33,533 nucleotides of DNA from Gemmiger formicilis (GTDB taxonomy: Bacteria > Bacillota > Clostridia > Oscillospirales > Ruminococcaceae). The translations under genes were made by a program, and so were the position numbers. Each line of letters opens with the position of its first letter. Position 1 is the stretch's first letter. The notes beneath the pieces were generated by a model, which searched no databases, was not told where the DNA came from, and saw only the letters and a list, made by a program, of their open reading frames with translations. Positions 25,284-33,455 of this stretch are shown in pieces. The DNA lies in the NCBI RefSeq assembly GCF_016900095.1, contig NZ_JACJJP010000034.1:1-33533 (forward strand). The letters are read 5' to 3'.

Positions 25284-25838
25284 ATGAAAAAGTATTGTCT
25301 AAGTATCAGCCGTCTTCCACGTAAAGTGTTTGATATTATTCTAACTTTCTCAGCCTCAGCTTATGTTATTGTAGTATTCTTAATTAAAGAAAAGGCTTTG
25401 ATTCCATTTATTCCTCAAACTTTAGACTTTATATCTTACACTATTTATTTGGCTACTCCTGTACTTATTTCTTGGCTTTGTTTAGTTGTTTCTAGATTTT
25501 TACCAGCATGCGGCATGGAATGCAAAATTAAAGAAGTGGAATTAGCAAGCCATTCTTTTCTGCCAAATTATCTTGGTTACTTTTTTGTGGCCCTTAGTAT
25601 TCCAGATAAGAAAACATTTTTCTTTGTGTATCTAGTTGTTTCCATTTTTGTACATCTCTCACAAGCACTGAGTTTTAATCCATTGTTTTTGCTCTTTGGA
25701 TATCAGTTCTACTTTGTTACAGGTGAAGATGGAACAAAAATATTCTTGATTACAAAACAAAAAATGAAAACTTACCAAGATGTAAAACTAGATAATCTCC
25801 GAAGAATCAATGATTTCACTTTTATTGATATGAGGTGA
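25284..25838 (+). CDS. kwaA: KwaA-like four-helix membrane protein (Kiwa defence)
   Basis: A 184-residue protein from ATG 25284 with AGGAG upstream. About four membrane segments are visible: 17-34, 48-72, 92-107 and 110-128. A soluble tail follows, 'FNPLFLLFGYQFYFVTGEDGTKIFLITKQKMK', continuing to the end. Size, topology and the downstream DUF4868-like partner match KwaA of the Kiwa anti-phage system, where a membrane sensor works with the DNA-binding effector KwaB against phage DNA entry or replication. The stop codon overlaps the ribosome site of the next gene (4-nt gap), so the two are coupled. The call rests on gene pairing and topology; sequence identity to known KwaA could not be tested. 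Confidence 0.62.
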   Translation: MKKYCLSISRLPRKVFDIILTFSASAYVIVVFLIKEKALIPFIPQTLDFISYTIYLATPVLISWLCLVVSRFLPACGMECKIKEVELASHSFLPNYLGYFFVALSIPDKKTFFFVYLVVSIFVHLSQALSFNPLFLLFGYQFYFVTGEDGTKIFLITKQKMKTYQDVKLDNLRRINDFTFIDMR

Positions 25839-25842
25839 AAGT

Positions 25843-26664
25843 ATGAACTATTTGTTGGCGCGAGTTCGTGACCGACGAAACGGTATAAGGTGTGTTTTGT
25901 CTAATCAAAAGATTTATAATGCCCCAGATACATTAGATACAGCGGTTCCGTATGCGCCTGATGATACGTTAGAAGAAGATGAATGGTTCTATTTGAGTGA
26001 CTTTACACAAAAAGATTACTGCCCGGATCTTTTGAAGTGCCCACTTAATGGTACGGCTTATGCTGAAATTGACGAAGGTGAGCTTGATACAATTTCTTTC
26101 CTTTGCTGTCTACAAGACGATGGCCTGGTCTATTTTCAGAGAGTCACAAAGACGCAGCTACTTCGACGGAAAAGAATAGTATTTGGTAATGCAGTGAAAT
26201 TTGAAGATAATGCGAGAGAAATTGTTATTAATTCTTACCCCGATGCGATTTTTCGTGCCGCTGATAACCGGTTGTTTTTTCGAAATTTATCTTCTATCAC
26301 AAGTATTTTCCGTGGAATAGATGAAATATTCCGCGAAGCGACAGATGAAGAAACGAAAAGCTTTTTGGCGTCCGACTTTATTGTCGCAGGGGAAAATTAC
26401 GATAGTTCATGTGTAAAAAAAGCAAACCGAAAGAGAATTGCGCTTGCTAAGGAAGCTCTGGATAGCTATGATCCGGAACAAAAAAAGGCTGTTTTAAGTT
26501 CTATCAGAGAGTATTACCCATCTATCATCAACGATGACAATACATTCAAAATCGAAAATGATGAAGATCTGACATATCTGTTATATGGCATACTACAAAG
26601 ATACTACACAACAGCAGATGGAAGAGAAAAACGAATAGCAAGTTCCGTCCGTAGTTTGCAGTGA
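25843..26664 (+). CDS. kwaB: KwaB-like DUF4868 protein (Kiwa defence effector)
   Basis: A 273-residue soluble protein with GAGGTGAAAGT before ATG 25843. It has the features I associate with DUF4868: an N-terminal beta-rich half with 'REIVINSYPDAIFRAADNRLFFRNLSSITSIFRGIDEIFREA', then helical 'VKKANRKRIALAKEALDSYD' and a closing 'FKIENDEDLTYLLYGILQRYYTTADGREKRIASSVRSL'. In Kiwa, KwaB binds DNA and is held by the membrane partner KwaA. Reference KwaB is about 315 residues, so this one is somewhat short, but both family-typical ends are present. It is directly coupled to the kwaA-like gene and followed after 45 nt by the helicase gene. Confidence 0.65.
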   Translation: MNYLLARVRDRRNGIRCVLSNQKIYNAPDTLDTAVPYAPDDTLEEDEWFYLSDFTQKDYCPDLLKCPLNGTAYAEIDEGELDTISFLCCLQDDGLVYFQRVTKTQLLRRKRIVFGNAVKFEDNAREIVINSYPDAIFRAADNRLFFRNLSSITSIFRGIDEIFREATDEETKSFLASDFIVAGENYDSSCVKKANRKRIALAKEALDSYDPEQKKAVLSSIREYYPSIINDDNTFKIENDEDLTYLLYGILQRYYTTADGREKRIASSVRSLQ

Positions 26665-26709
26665 CATATTTGGCAGCCAATAAACATTCTACATAGGAAG
26701 TGCCCTCTT

Positions 26710-29700
26710 ATGCTTCACCCCGGCCTCTACGAACAAGTCATCAACAATGCCTTAACCAGCGAGCTGTCAGATATTCCTGACGCCCGCAAATCCATTGCGC
26801 CTATTGATAAGGCGGAAGCGGCCAAGGTGCTGGCGCAGTATCTGACAGACGTGGTGCAAAAAGGTATGGAGAACGTTCTGGATAACGGCGGGGATATCTC
26901 TGCCCAAATCGCCCTTGCCAATCAGATTGTCACCCTCATTCAGAACACAACACAAGAAGCTGACTTTGCCACGCTGGGCGTTGACCAGCGGGCAGAGCAG
27001 CTTCTTGCTCTTTTGCGGGAACAAGATCCTCGATTGGCAGCAGGAAAAACAGCAGCCGATCTAAGCCGTCCGGAAACCTCTATTGCTCAAAGCAGTCTAT
27101 TTACAGGGGCTATAAATGAGCCGCAGATGTACACCGAGCTGAAAAAGGAGATCCTTTCCGCTGACCGAATCGATATGCTGGTATCGTTCATCAAGTGGAG
27201 CGGCTTGCGTCTTTTGATAGATGAACTGCGAGAGTTCACCCAAAATGGTGGCGAATTGAGGATTATAACCACCTCCTACATGGGTGCTACGGATGTGAAA
27301 GCCATCGAGGAGCTGCGAGCGCTGCCGAATACCCGGATAAAGGTAAGCTATGATACCAAGCGTACCCGGCTCCACGCCAAAACTTATGTATTCTACCGCA
27401 ATACCGGGTTTACCACCGCATATGTCGGCTCATCCAACCTGTCCAATGCCGCCATATCCAGCGGCCTGGAATGGAATGTAAAGGTCACCCGCAAAGACCT
27501 ACCCGAAACCATAACCAAAATTGCAGCTACCTTTGAGAGCTACTGGAATTCCAATGAGTTTGAGTATTATTCGGAAGATCAGAAAGAGCGCCTGGCGCGG
27601 GCATTGAAGGCGGAAAAGTATTTTGATGCCAATAATACAGCCCTCTATACCATGGATATCGCGCCCTACTCCTACCAGCAGGAGATTCTGGACAGATTAG
27701 AAGCAGAGCGGACCGTCCGCGGTTATACCCGCAACTTGGTAGTGGCTGCCACCGGCACCGGCAAGACAGTGATTTCTGCTCTGGACTACAAACGATTCCG
27801 AAAACAAAATCCGGGCAAACCCTGCCGACTTCTCTTTGTGGCCCACCGGGAAGAAATTCTGCGGCAAAGTCTATACACCTTCCGAGCGGTTTTAAAGGAT
27901 GCCAACTTTGGTGAATTGTTTGTTGGAAACTACCGGCCGGAAACCATCGACTACCTGTTTCTGTCTATCCAGACTTTTAACTCACAGGATTTCACTGCTA
28001 AAACTGCCCCGGATTTCTACGATTACATAATTGTGGACGAATTTCACCATGCGGCTGCGCCTACTTACCAAAAGCTGCTCTCCTATTATCAGCCCAAGAT
28101 TTTACTGGGGCTGACGGCTACACCGGAACGCATGGACGGCAAAAGCATTTTGCCGTACTTTAACTATCGCATTGCTGCCGAAATTCGGCTGCCGGAAGCC
28201 ATTGACCGCAAATTGCTTTGTCCGTTCCAGTATTTCGGAGTTACCGATACGGTGGATCTGAACACGCTCAAGTGGAGCGCTGGCGGCTATGACAAGGGAG
28301 AACTGTCTGCGTTATATACCTTCAGCGGAGCAGTAGCGAATCGCCGTGCAGATCTGGTGGTTTCTTCTCTGCTGAAGTATGTGACGGACATAGACGAGGT
28401 CAAAGGGTTGGGATTCTGCGTTACGGTTGACCATGCCCAATTCATGAGCCGGTATTTCAATGACCATGGAATTCCTTCTATCTTCTTGATAGGAAAATCT
28501 TCCGATGAAGAAAGAAAATCCGCCAAAGATCGGTTGATTAGAGGAGATATCCGCTTTATCTTTGTCGTGGATATCTATAACGAAGGTGTAGATATTCCCG
28601 AGGTCAATACGGTGCTGTTCTTGCGCCCCACCGAGTCCTTGACCATTTTCCTGCAGCAGCTGGGCCGTGGTTTGCGGCTGGCAGAGAACAAAGAGTGCTT
28701 GACGGTGCTGGACTTTATTGGTCAGGCAAATAAGCGGTACAACTTTGAAGATAAGTTTGCAGCACTGTTGTCCAACACTTCCCGCGGCGTGACCCGAGAG
28801 ATCAAAGACGGATTTGTATCGGCTCCCAGGGGCTGTTATATCCAGCTGGAAAAGAAGGCGGCTAAGTATATTCTGGACAACATTCGGGCCTCCTATGGCA
28901 ACACAGCAGGGCTGGTTTCCCGTGTGGCCAGTTTTACGGAGGACAGCGGTCTGGAGCTGACGTTGACCAATTTCTTGGAGTATTATCATCTGGACCCACG
29001 GACGATCTACAAATTTTCTACTTTTTCCCGACTCTGTGCCCGTGCGGATGTAATGGATGATTTTCAGGAGCCTTTAGAAGAAGCCCTCACAAAAGCCATG
29101 GGGCGTCTAGCGGTGATCGATTCCCGGCGATGGATTCAGTTTTTGCTGGAACTCCTGCCTCGGCTGGACAATGTGAACTTTGCAACGCTGGGTGAGTTGG
29201 AGCAAAGGATGCTTCAGATGTTTTATGTCACTGTATGGGGCAAGGCTGCCGAGGACTGGACTTCTGATGAGGTGCTGGATCATTTGTATGCTCTTTCAGA
29301 CAGTCCGGTCTTGCTGGGAGAACTGCAAGAGCTGCTGCGATACCGGTACGAGCAAATTGACTTTATTGATGAGCCAGTAGATCTGGGATTCGATTGCCCT
29401 TTGGATCTGCACTGTACTTATTCCCGTGACCAGTTGCTGGTAGCTTTGGATTTTATGAAACCGTCTACTGTGCGAGAAGGTGTGAAATGGCTGCCGGAGA
29501 AAAAGCTAGATGTGTTTTTTGTAACCCTCAATAAGTCAGATAAGGATTACTCGCCTACGACGATGTACAACGATTACTCCATTAACGAGAGCCTGTTCCA
29601 CTGGCAGAGCCAGAGTACTACAGCGGCAGATTCTCCTACCGGGCAGCGGTACATCCACCACCGAGAACGTGGGAGTAAAGTGCTACTGTTTGTGCGAGAG

Positions 29701-29865
29701 TTCAAATCAGACCGAATCAATGGCGGAGCGGCGGCTTACACTTTCCTGGGTACTGCCAACTATGTGAAACATGAAGGCAGTCGTCCCATGAATATCACTT
29801 GGAAATTGGATCGGCCTATCCCTGCGAAATTCTTGAAAAAGACAAATAAACTGGTGGTTGGATAA
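26710..29865 (+). CDS. PLD-nuclease / DEAD-helicase / DUF3427 protein
   Basis: The protein has 1051 residues, start at 26710 with AGGAAG upstream. Three parts are clear. (1) A phospholipase-D-type nuclease domain at about 130-280 with one HKD motif: H222-A-K224 in RLHAKTYVFYR, then YVGSSNLSNAA. (2) An SF2 helicase at about 310-680 with ATGTGKT (347-353), DEFH (443-446), LTATPERMDG (468-477) and QQLGRGLRLAE (649-658). (3) A C-terminal DUF3427 domain ending in FHWQSQSTTAADSPTGQRY, VLLFVREFKSD and YTFLGTANYVKHEGSRPMNITWKL. Such proteins are common in defence islands and probably unwind and cut foreign DNA. The stop overlaps the next gene by one nt. Its codon use is more GC-rich than both flanks, suggesting a separate origin from the Kiwa-like pair. 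Confidence 0.92.
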   Translation: MLHPGLYEQVINNALTSELSDIPDARKSIAPIDKAEAAKVLAQYLTDVVQKGMENVLDNGGDISAQIALANQIVTLIQNTTQEADFATLGVDQRAEQLLALLREQDPRLAAGKTAADLSRPETSIAQSSLFTGAINEPQMYTELKKEILSADRIDMLVSFIKWSGLRLLIDELREFTQNGGELRIITTSYMGATDVKAIEELRALPNTRIKVSYDTKRTRLHAKTYVFYRNTGFTTAYVGSSNLSNAAISSGLEWNVKVTRKDLPETITKIAATFESYWNSNEFEYYSEDQKERLARALKAEKYFDANNTALYTMDIAPYSYQQEILDRLEAERTVRGYTRNLVVAATGTGKTVISALDYKRFRKQNPGKPCRLLFVAHREEILRQSLYTFRAVLKDANFGELFVGNYRPETIDYLFLSIQTFNSQDFTAKTAPDFYDYIIVDEFHHAAAPTYQKLLSYYQPKILLGLTATPERMDGKSILPYFNYRIAAEIRLPEAIDRKLLCPFQYFGVTDTVDLNTLKWSAGGYDKGELSALYTFSGAVANRRADLVVSSLLKYVTDIDEVKGLGFCVTVDHAQFMSRYFNDHGIPSIFLIGKSSDEERKSAKDRLIRGDIRFIFVVDIYNEGVDIPEVNTVLFLRPTESLTIFLQQLGRGLRLAENKECLTVLDFIGQANKRYNFEDKFAALLSNTSRGVTREIKDGFVSAPRGCYIQLEKKAAKYILDNIRASYGNTAGLVSRVASFTEDSGLELTLTNFLEYYHLDPRTIYKFSTFSRLCARADVMDDFQEPLEEALTKAMGRLAVIDSRRWIQFLLELLPRLDNVNFATLGELEQRMLQMFYVTVWGKAAEDWTSDEVLDHLYALSDSPVLLGELQELLRYRYEQIDFIDEPVDLGFDCPLDLHCTYSRDQLLVALDFMKPSTVREGVKWLPEKKLDVFFVTLNKSDKDYSPTTMYNDYSINESLFHWQSQSTTAADSPTGQRYIHHRERGSKVLLFVREFKSDRINGGAAAYTFLGTANYVKHEGSRPMNITWKLDRPIPAKFLKKTNKLVVG

Positions 29866-30302
29866 TGAATTCAAATAGCGAAAATCCAAGAGTGGGCAGA
29901 TTATTTCAAATTCAAGTTCAGCAATGGTTCCAAGCCGTAAGGAAAGAAGTGTATCAATTAGAAGTGCCCATTGCAATAGGAAAACCTGCGAAACCGCACA
30001 AATTTGATTTGGCCAATTCTAGCGGAAAGACTGTCGTGGAATGTAAATGCTATACCTGGACAGAGACTGGAAATGTACCAAGTGCAAAAATGCGATCCGT
30101 AAACGAGGCTGCGTTTTATTTGTCTTTCTTGTCGTATGATGTCGAGAAATGTGTTGTTATGGCAAAGGCAACACATCCACGGCGAAATGAAACATTAGCT
30201 GAATACTACTATAGAATCAATCATCACCTATTGGGAGATATCAAGATTCTTGAGTATGATACCGACGCGAATGAGATGCGAGTTATAGGTGAAAAGGCAT
30301 GA
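29865..30302 (+). CDS. Small PD-(D/E)XK nuclease-like protein
   Basis: A 145-residue protein whose ATG overlaps the helicase stop (TAATG). It has a minimal restriction-endonuclease fold: an N-terminal helix (GRLFQIQVQQWF), D48 in KPHKFDLA, and the E59-x-K61 motif in KTVVECKCYT, followed by a helix (MRSVNEAAFYLSFL) and strands. The spacing of D and ExK across a hairpin is right for a PD-(D/E)XK core, so metal-dependent DNA cutting is plausible. No separate DNA-binding domain is visible; the adjacent helicase may deliver it. It overlaps the Nudix gene by 4 nt. Confidence 0.72.
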   Translation: MNSNSENPRVGRLFQIQVQQWFQAVRKEVYQLEVPIAIGKPAKPHKFDLANSSGKTVVECKCYTWTETGNVPSAKMRSVNEAAFYLSFLSYDVEKCVVMAKATHPRRNETLAEYYYRINHHLLGDIKILEYDTDANEMRVIGEKA

Positions 30303-30685
30303 CAGAAGTAGTAGCAGCCCTTATTTGGGATAGCAACAAATTTATGATTTGCCAACGACCTGCAAATAAGGCTCGTGGGTTACTCTGGGAATTTGTGGGC
30401 GGCAAGGTTGAACTAGGTGAAACGAAGGAGCAGGCCCTTGTTCGTGAGTGTCAGGAAGAACTGGCAATCACTTTGGACGTTGGTAAAGCGTTTATGGAAG
30501 TAGTCCATGAATACCCGGATTTAAATGTTCATTTGACCCTATTTAATGCATCCATTCGGGAAGGTGTTCCACAAAAGTTGGAGCACAACGATATCCGTTG
30601 GATTACAGTGAAAGAGATTGGCGAGTACAAATTTTGTCCGGCAGATGAGGAAATATTAAAGAAAATTTGTGAGACGTTTGGCTAA
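30299..30685 (+). CDS. MutT-type Nudix (deoxy)nucleoside triphosphate pyrophosphohydrolase
   Basis: A 128-residue protein with a full Nudix box: GGKVELGETKEQALVRECQEELAI fits G-x5-E-x7-R-E-U-x-E-E-x-x-U, with Ala where many have Gly. The opening VVAALIWDSNKFMICQRP and the GLLWEFVGGK segment are typical of MutT/8-oxo-dGTP hydrolases. It would hydrolyse a nucleoside triphosphate to the monophosphate and PPi. Its start overlaps the nuclease gene stop (ATGA), so it is translated together with helicase and nuclease. Nudix genes beside DUF3427 helicases recur in genomes, which points to a role within the defence module such as altering a nucleotide signal or modified phage nucleotides. That role is inferred. 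Confidence 0.92.
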   Translation: MTEVVAALIWDSNKFMICQRPANKARGLLWEFVGGKVELGETKEQALVRECQEELAITLDVGKAFMEVVHEYPDLNVHLTLFNASIREGVPQKLEHNDIRWITVKEIGEYKFCPADEEILKKICETFG

Positions 30686-30708
30686 ATTTGCAAAGCGGAG
30701 AACAAACC

Positions 30709-31752
30709 ATGGCAACAAACGGATTGAATCTGGTTTATGCAATAAAAGATGGAGCGGGAATCAGCATAGAAGATGTTGACAGTGGGTCGAAGTGCGGATG
30801 TTTTTGTCCGGCTTGTGGAGAACCCTTGGTTGCCAAAAAAGGGACCAAGGTTATGCACCATTTCGCCCATCATTCGGGAAGCACCTGCGAATATGGCTAT
30901 GAAACGTCTCTTCATCTTATGGCGAAAGATATCTTATCGCGGACCAAAAAGATTACAATCCCAGCGGTCTATGTTGAATTTCCAGATTCTGATAGAAGCC
31001 CACAATTATATCGTGCAGCACAAGAAATAGCAATTGATCGCGTTGTTTTAGAGGCGCGGTATGATAATTTTATTCCAGATATAGCTTTGTATGTTGGATC
31101 AAAAGTTTTATTTGTGGAGATATATGTTACACATGCTATCGATTCATCGAAACTCGAAAGATTAAAAAGAGAAGGTATTTCAACTATTGAAATTAATCTG
31201 AGTAAAAAGGATCGAATGATTACTGAGCAGGAACTTCGGGATATCTTGCTAAAAGTTTCGGATGAGAAAACGTGGAAATATAATGTGATTGCCGACAAAA
31301 TTGCCACAAAAATATACACACTATCAGAGCTAAAAAATCTTGATGATGGCATTTATGTGAATAATTGTCCTGTAAAATCGTGGCTGTTTGGCAAAAATAT
31401 TAACGCTGATTTTGTGAATGATTGTCGGGAGTGCGCTTTTTGTTATAAGTACTTTTTCACCCATGAAGAAGAAGGAGATATTATCCGCTCACTTCTTTGT
31501 GCTGGGAAGGAACGCATTGCGGAAATAGAGGATGTTAACATTCCCACAGAAAAGCGTCTCCCAAAGCGTAATGCAGAAATCGAGGCATGGAAAAATAATC
31601 GTATTGATAAAAGGATTTGCCCCCTTTGCGGCGCAAGACTTATAAATCGGTGCAGCCGATACGGTTGCTTTCTAGGATGCAAGAATTATCCTCGGTGTAC
31701 GTTTATGGCTTACAGAGATGCCGAAACCGGACAGAGGAAAATGAAGGTATAG
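30709..31752 (+). CDS. CoiA-like nuclease with two zinc-binding modules
   Basis: A 347-residue protein. ATG 30709 (MATNGLNLVYAIKDG) is chosen over an ATG 21 nt upstream because GCGGAG lies before it. The N-terminus has a CoiA-type zinc segment: CFCPACGEPLVAKKGTKVMHHFAHHSG (C33, C36, then His residues). The nuclease core follows with D124 (FIPDIALYVG) and LFVEIYVTHAIDSSKLERLKREG (E137, no Lys two residues later; CoiA proteins commonly vary here). A C249/C252/C255 cluster may bind a second metal. The C-terminus is a topoisomerase-type C4 finger: CPLCGARL, then FLGCKNYPRC. CoiA acts in competence; here the defence context suggests DNA processing against invaders. It follows the Nudix gene by 23 nt and is AT-rich. 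Confidence 0.8.
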   Translation: MATNGLNLVYAIKDGAGISIEDVDSGSKCGCFCPACGEPLVAKKGTKVMHHFAHHSGSTCEYGYETSLHLMAKDILSRTKKITIPAVYVEFPDSDRSPQLYRAAQEIAIDRVVLEARYDNFIPDIALYVGSKVLFVEIYVTHAIDSSKLERLKREGISTIEINLSKKDRMITEQELRDILLKVSDEKTWKYNVIADKIATKIYTLSELKNLDDGIYVNNCPVKSWLFGKNINADFVNDCRECAFCYKYFFTHEEEGDIIRSLLCAGKERIAEIEDVNIPTEKRLPKRNAEIEAWKNNRIDKRICPLCGARLINRCSRYGCFLGCKNYPRCTFMAYRDAETGQRKMKV

Positions 31753-31856
31753 GTAGGCTGTATCCCTAACATCATCGAGGTGGATGGAAAAAACTGTACA
31801 TAGGAAATGTTTCCCGCAGAGAAATATTGAGACTTTTTGAAGAGGAAAGGAAGTGA

Positions 31857-33056
31857 ATGCCAATAATGAGTACAGCAGATATCCAAATTTCTGATGAAGA
31901 AGCCCTCCAAAACTTTCTGCTGGACATAGATTGTCTGGATGAACTGTTACCGTGGACCAAACGTTTTAATCTCTTTGATATCTTAAAAATATCAAGGACT
32001 GAAATTCGCCATAGCAATATGCTTGGTTGGCTTTTGAATCCCAATGAAAATCACGGTTTAGGAGATGCTCTACTTAAATCCATCCTACAGGACGTAGTTC
32101 GTGCAGATAGCAGTCGGTATGATGTCTTTGAAACCTTGTTAATGGATTTATATAGCTTTTCCGTGTATCGGGAATGGAAAAATATTGATTTGCTACTTAT
32201 ATCTAGCACAGAACGGTGCGCAATTGCCATCGAAAACAAAATCGGTTCCCATGAGCACGACAATCAGTTGGCCAGATACAGAAAAACACTGGAAAGCGAT
32301 TATCCTCAATATCGAAAAATTTATTTATATCTTACCCCGGATGGGGAAGAACCCAGTGATGCAGAAAATTGGAGTACTCTGACGTATGAGAACGTTATGG
32401 AGTTCTTATCTGAACTACGCAATTCTATTGAAATGACACCTGACGTAGCCTTGGTAATTGATAACTATCTCGATGTTCTCAGGAGGGATATTGTGGAAGA
32501 CCAGAAATTGGTTGAAGTTTGCAATAAGATATATGCCAAGCATAAAAAGGCACTGGATCTGATTTTCGAGCATAAAACCGATAGCAGGACACAATTGATA
32601 GAAGCGGTACGTGCCGCTCTTACGCGCTTGTCTGAAGAAGGCGTCATTGAGTTCTTTAGAGAGGAAAGCACGAACACTTTCTTACAGTTTTATACGGCTA
32701 AAATGAATGATTACCTTATACCGCTCCAAACGCCAAATAGCTCCTGGGGCAATGAGCATGTCTACAACTACTGGATTGGTATACGCGAGGACCAGCTTTG
32801 TGGCGTTTTTGAAATAGGCGGCTGGAATATTCCTGACGAAGAAATGGAAAAGATGCAAAGAATCATCGATCTGACAAAGCCTTCAGACAAGAGGCGGGAG
32901 AGTTTTCGTTATAAACGGATTTTCCGAACAGGCTGGCATCAGGTTGAAGAAGCAGATAGCTATGATGATGCGGTTTACAACTGTGTAAAGCGAATCGTCG
33001 CAACGCTTCTAAAGAAAGAAGAAAATCTACTGAAACAGCTTGAAAATAAAAGTTAA
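31857..33056 (+). CDS. PD-(D/E)XK nuclease family protein (PDDEXK_4-like)
   Basis: A 399-residue protein. The ATG at 31857 has GAGGAAAGG six nt upstream; an ATG at 31866 is the alternative. It shows the family order: TEIRHSNMLGWLLNPNENHGLGD (47-70), D111 (REWKNIDLLLI), E126-N-K128 (CAIAIENKIG), then HDNQLARYRKTL with the Q-x-x-x-Y signature. A basic C-terminal half (YRYKRIFR-like, 'FRYKRIFRTGWHQ') probably binds DNA. Such proteins occur in defence islands and prophages; activity has seldom been shown. It lies 104 nt after the coiA-like gene, a gap with no visible terminator, so it may be the last gene of the same transcript, though with looser spacing. Confidence 0.85.
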   Translation: MPIMSTADIQISDEEALQNFLLDIDCLDELLPWTKRFNLFDILKISRTEIRHSNMLGWLLNPNENHGLGDALLKSILQDVVRADSSRYDVFETLLMDLYSFSVYREWKNIDLLLISSTERCAIAIENKIGSHEHDNQLARYRKTLESDYPQYRKIYLYLTPDGEEPSDAENWSTLTYENVMEFLSELRNSIEMTPDVALVIDNYLDVLRRDIVEDQKLVEVCNKIYAKHKKALDLIFEHKTDSRTQLIEAVRAALTRLSEEGVIEFFREESTNTFLQFYTAKMNDYLIPLQTPNSSWGNEHVYNYWIGIREDQLCGVFEIGGWNIPDEEMEKMQRIIDLTKPSDKRRESFRYKRIFRTGWHQVEEADSYDDAVYNCVKRIVATLLKKEENLLKQLENKS

Positions 33057-33244
33057 GGAATTTGCACCTTCTTGGGATGAGAGCGTTTACTTTTCCCTTT
33101 CGGTGACGAGGCAACGTGCATCACTCATTCCATCAATCATAATGAGCGTATGAAATGAGCGATGCGAAATATTTATACCGAAAGTGCGGGGCAATGCTTA
33201 GAAGTCTTTCAAAGATGGCTACAAAAAGCTCTAAAATAGATGAA

Positions 33245-33279
33245 AATTAACTTCTGGCCAAATTGGCCAGAAGTTAATT
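33245..33279. repeat. Palindrome 1, core GGCCAA-A-TTGGCC
   Basis: A perfect 35-nt palindrome with 17-bp arms around a single A at 33262. Confidence 0.9.
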
Positions 33280-33291
33280 CGTAGAGAACAA

Positions 33292-33320
33292 AAAAATCGG
33301 GCCAAGTTGGCCCGATTTTT
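33292..33320. terminator. Palindrome 2, core GGCCAA-G-TTGGCC, bidirectional terminator-like
   Basis: A perfect 29-nt palindrome with 14-bp arms around G at 33306. The arms begin with AAAAA and end with TTTTT, so it resembles a terminator in both directions and could end the nuclease gene transcript. A one-base loop is too tight, so the innermost pairs would open in RNA. Confidence 0.65.
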
Positions 33321-33343
33321 CGGTTGACCAATTTACCATCTCC

Positions 33344-33368
33344 ACTTCGGGCCAACTTGGCCCGAAGT
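33344..33368. repeat. Palindrome 3, core GGCCAA-C-TTGGCC
   Basis: A perfect 25-nt palindrome with 12-bp arms around C at 33356. Its inner 19 nt (CGGGCCAA arm) match palindrome 2 except for the central base. Confidence 0.9.
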
Positions 33369-33455
33369 AATTGCAAAACCTCCCAAAAAGCTTATACATA
33401 CGTAAAAAATGGATAGCGTATAATCGAGTTCGCAAAAGCAAATAAGAAATAGACA

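Noticed and set aside
33245-33368. Palindrome array considered as a CRISPR
   Set aside because: Only three units, each a complete palindrome with different flanks and uneven spacing; no cas genes. CRISPR repeats are direct and near-identical.
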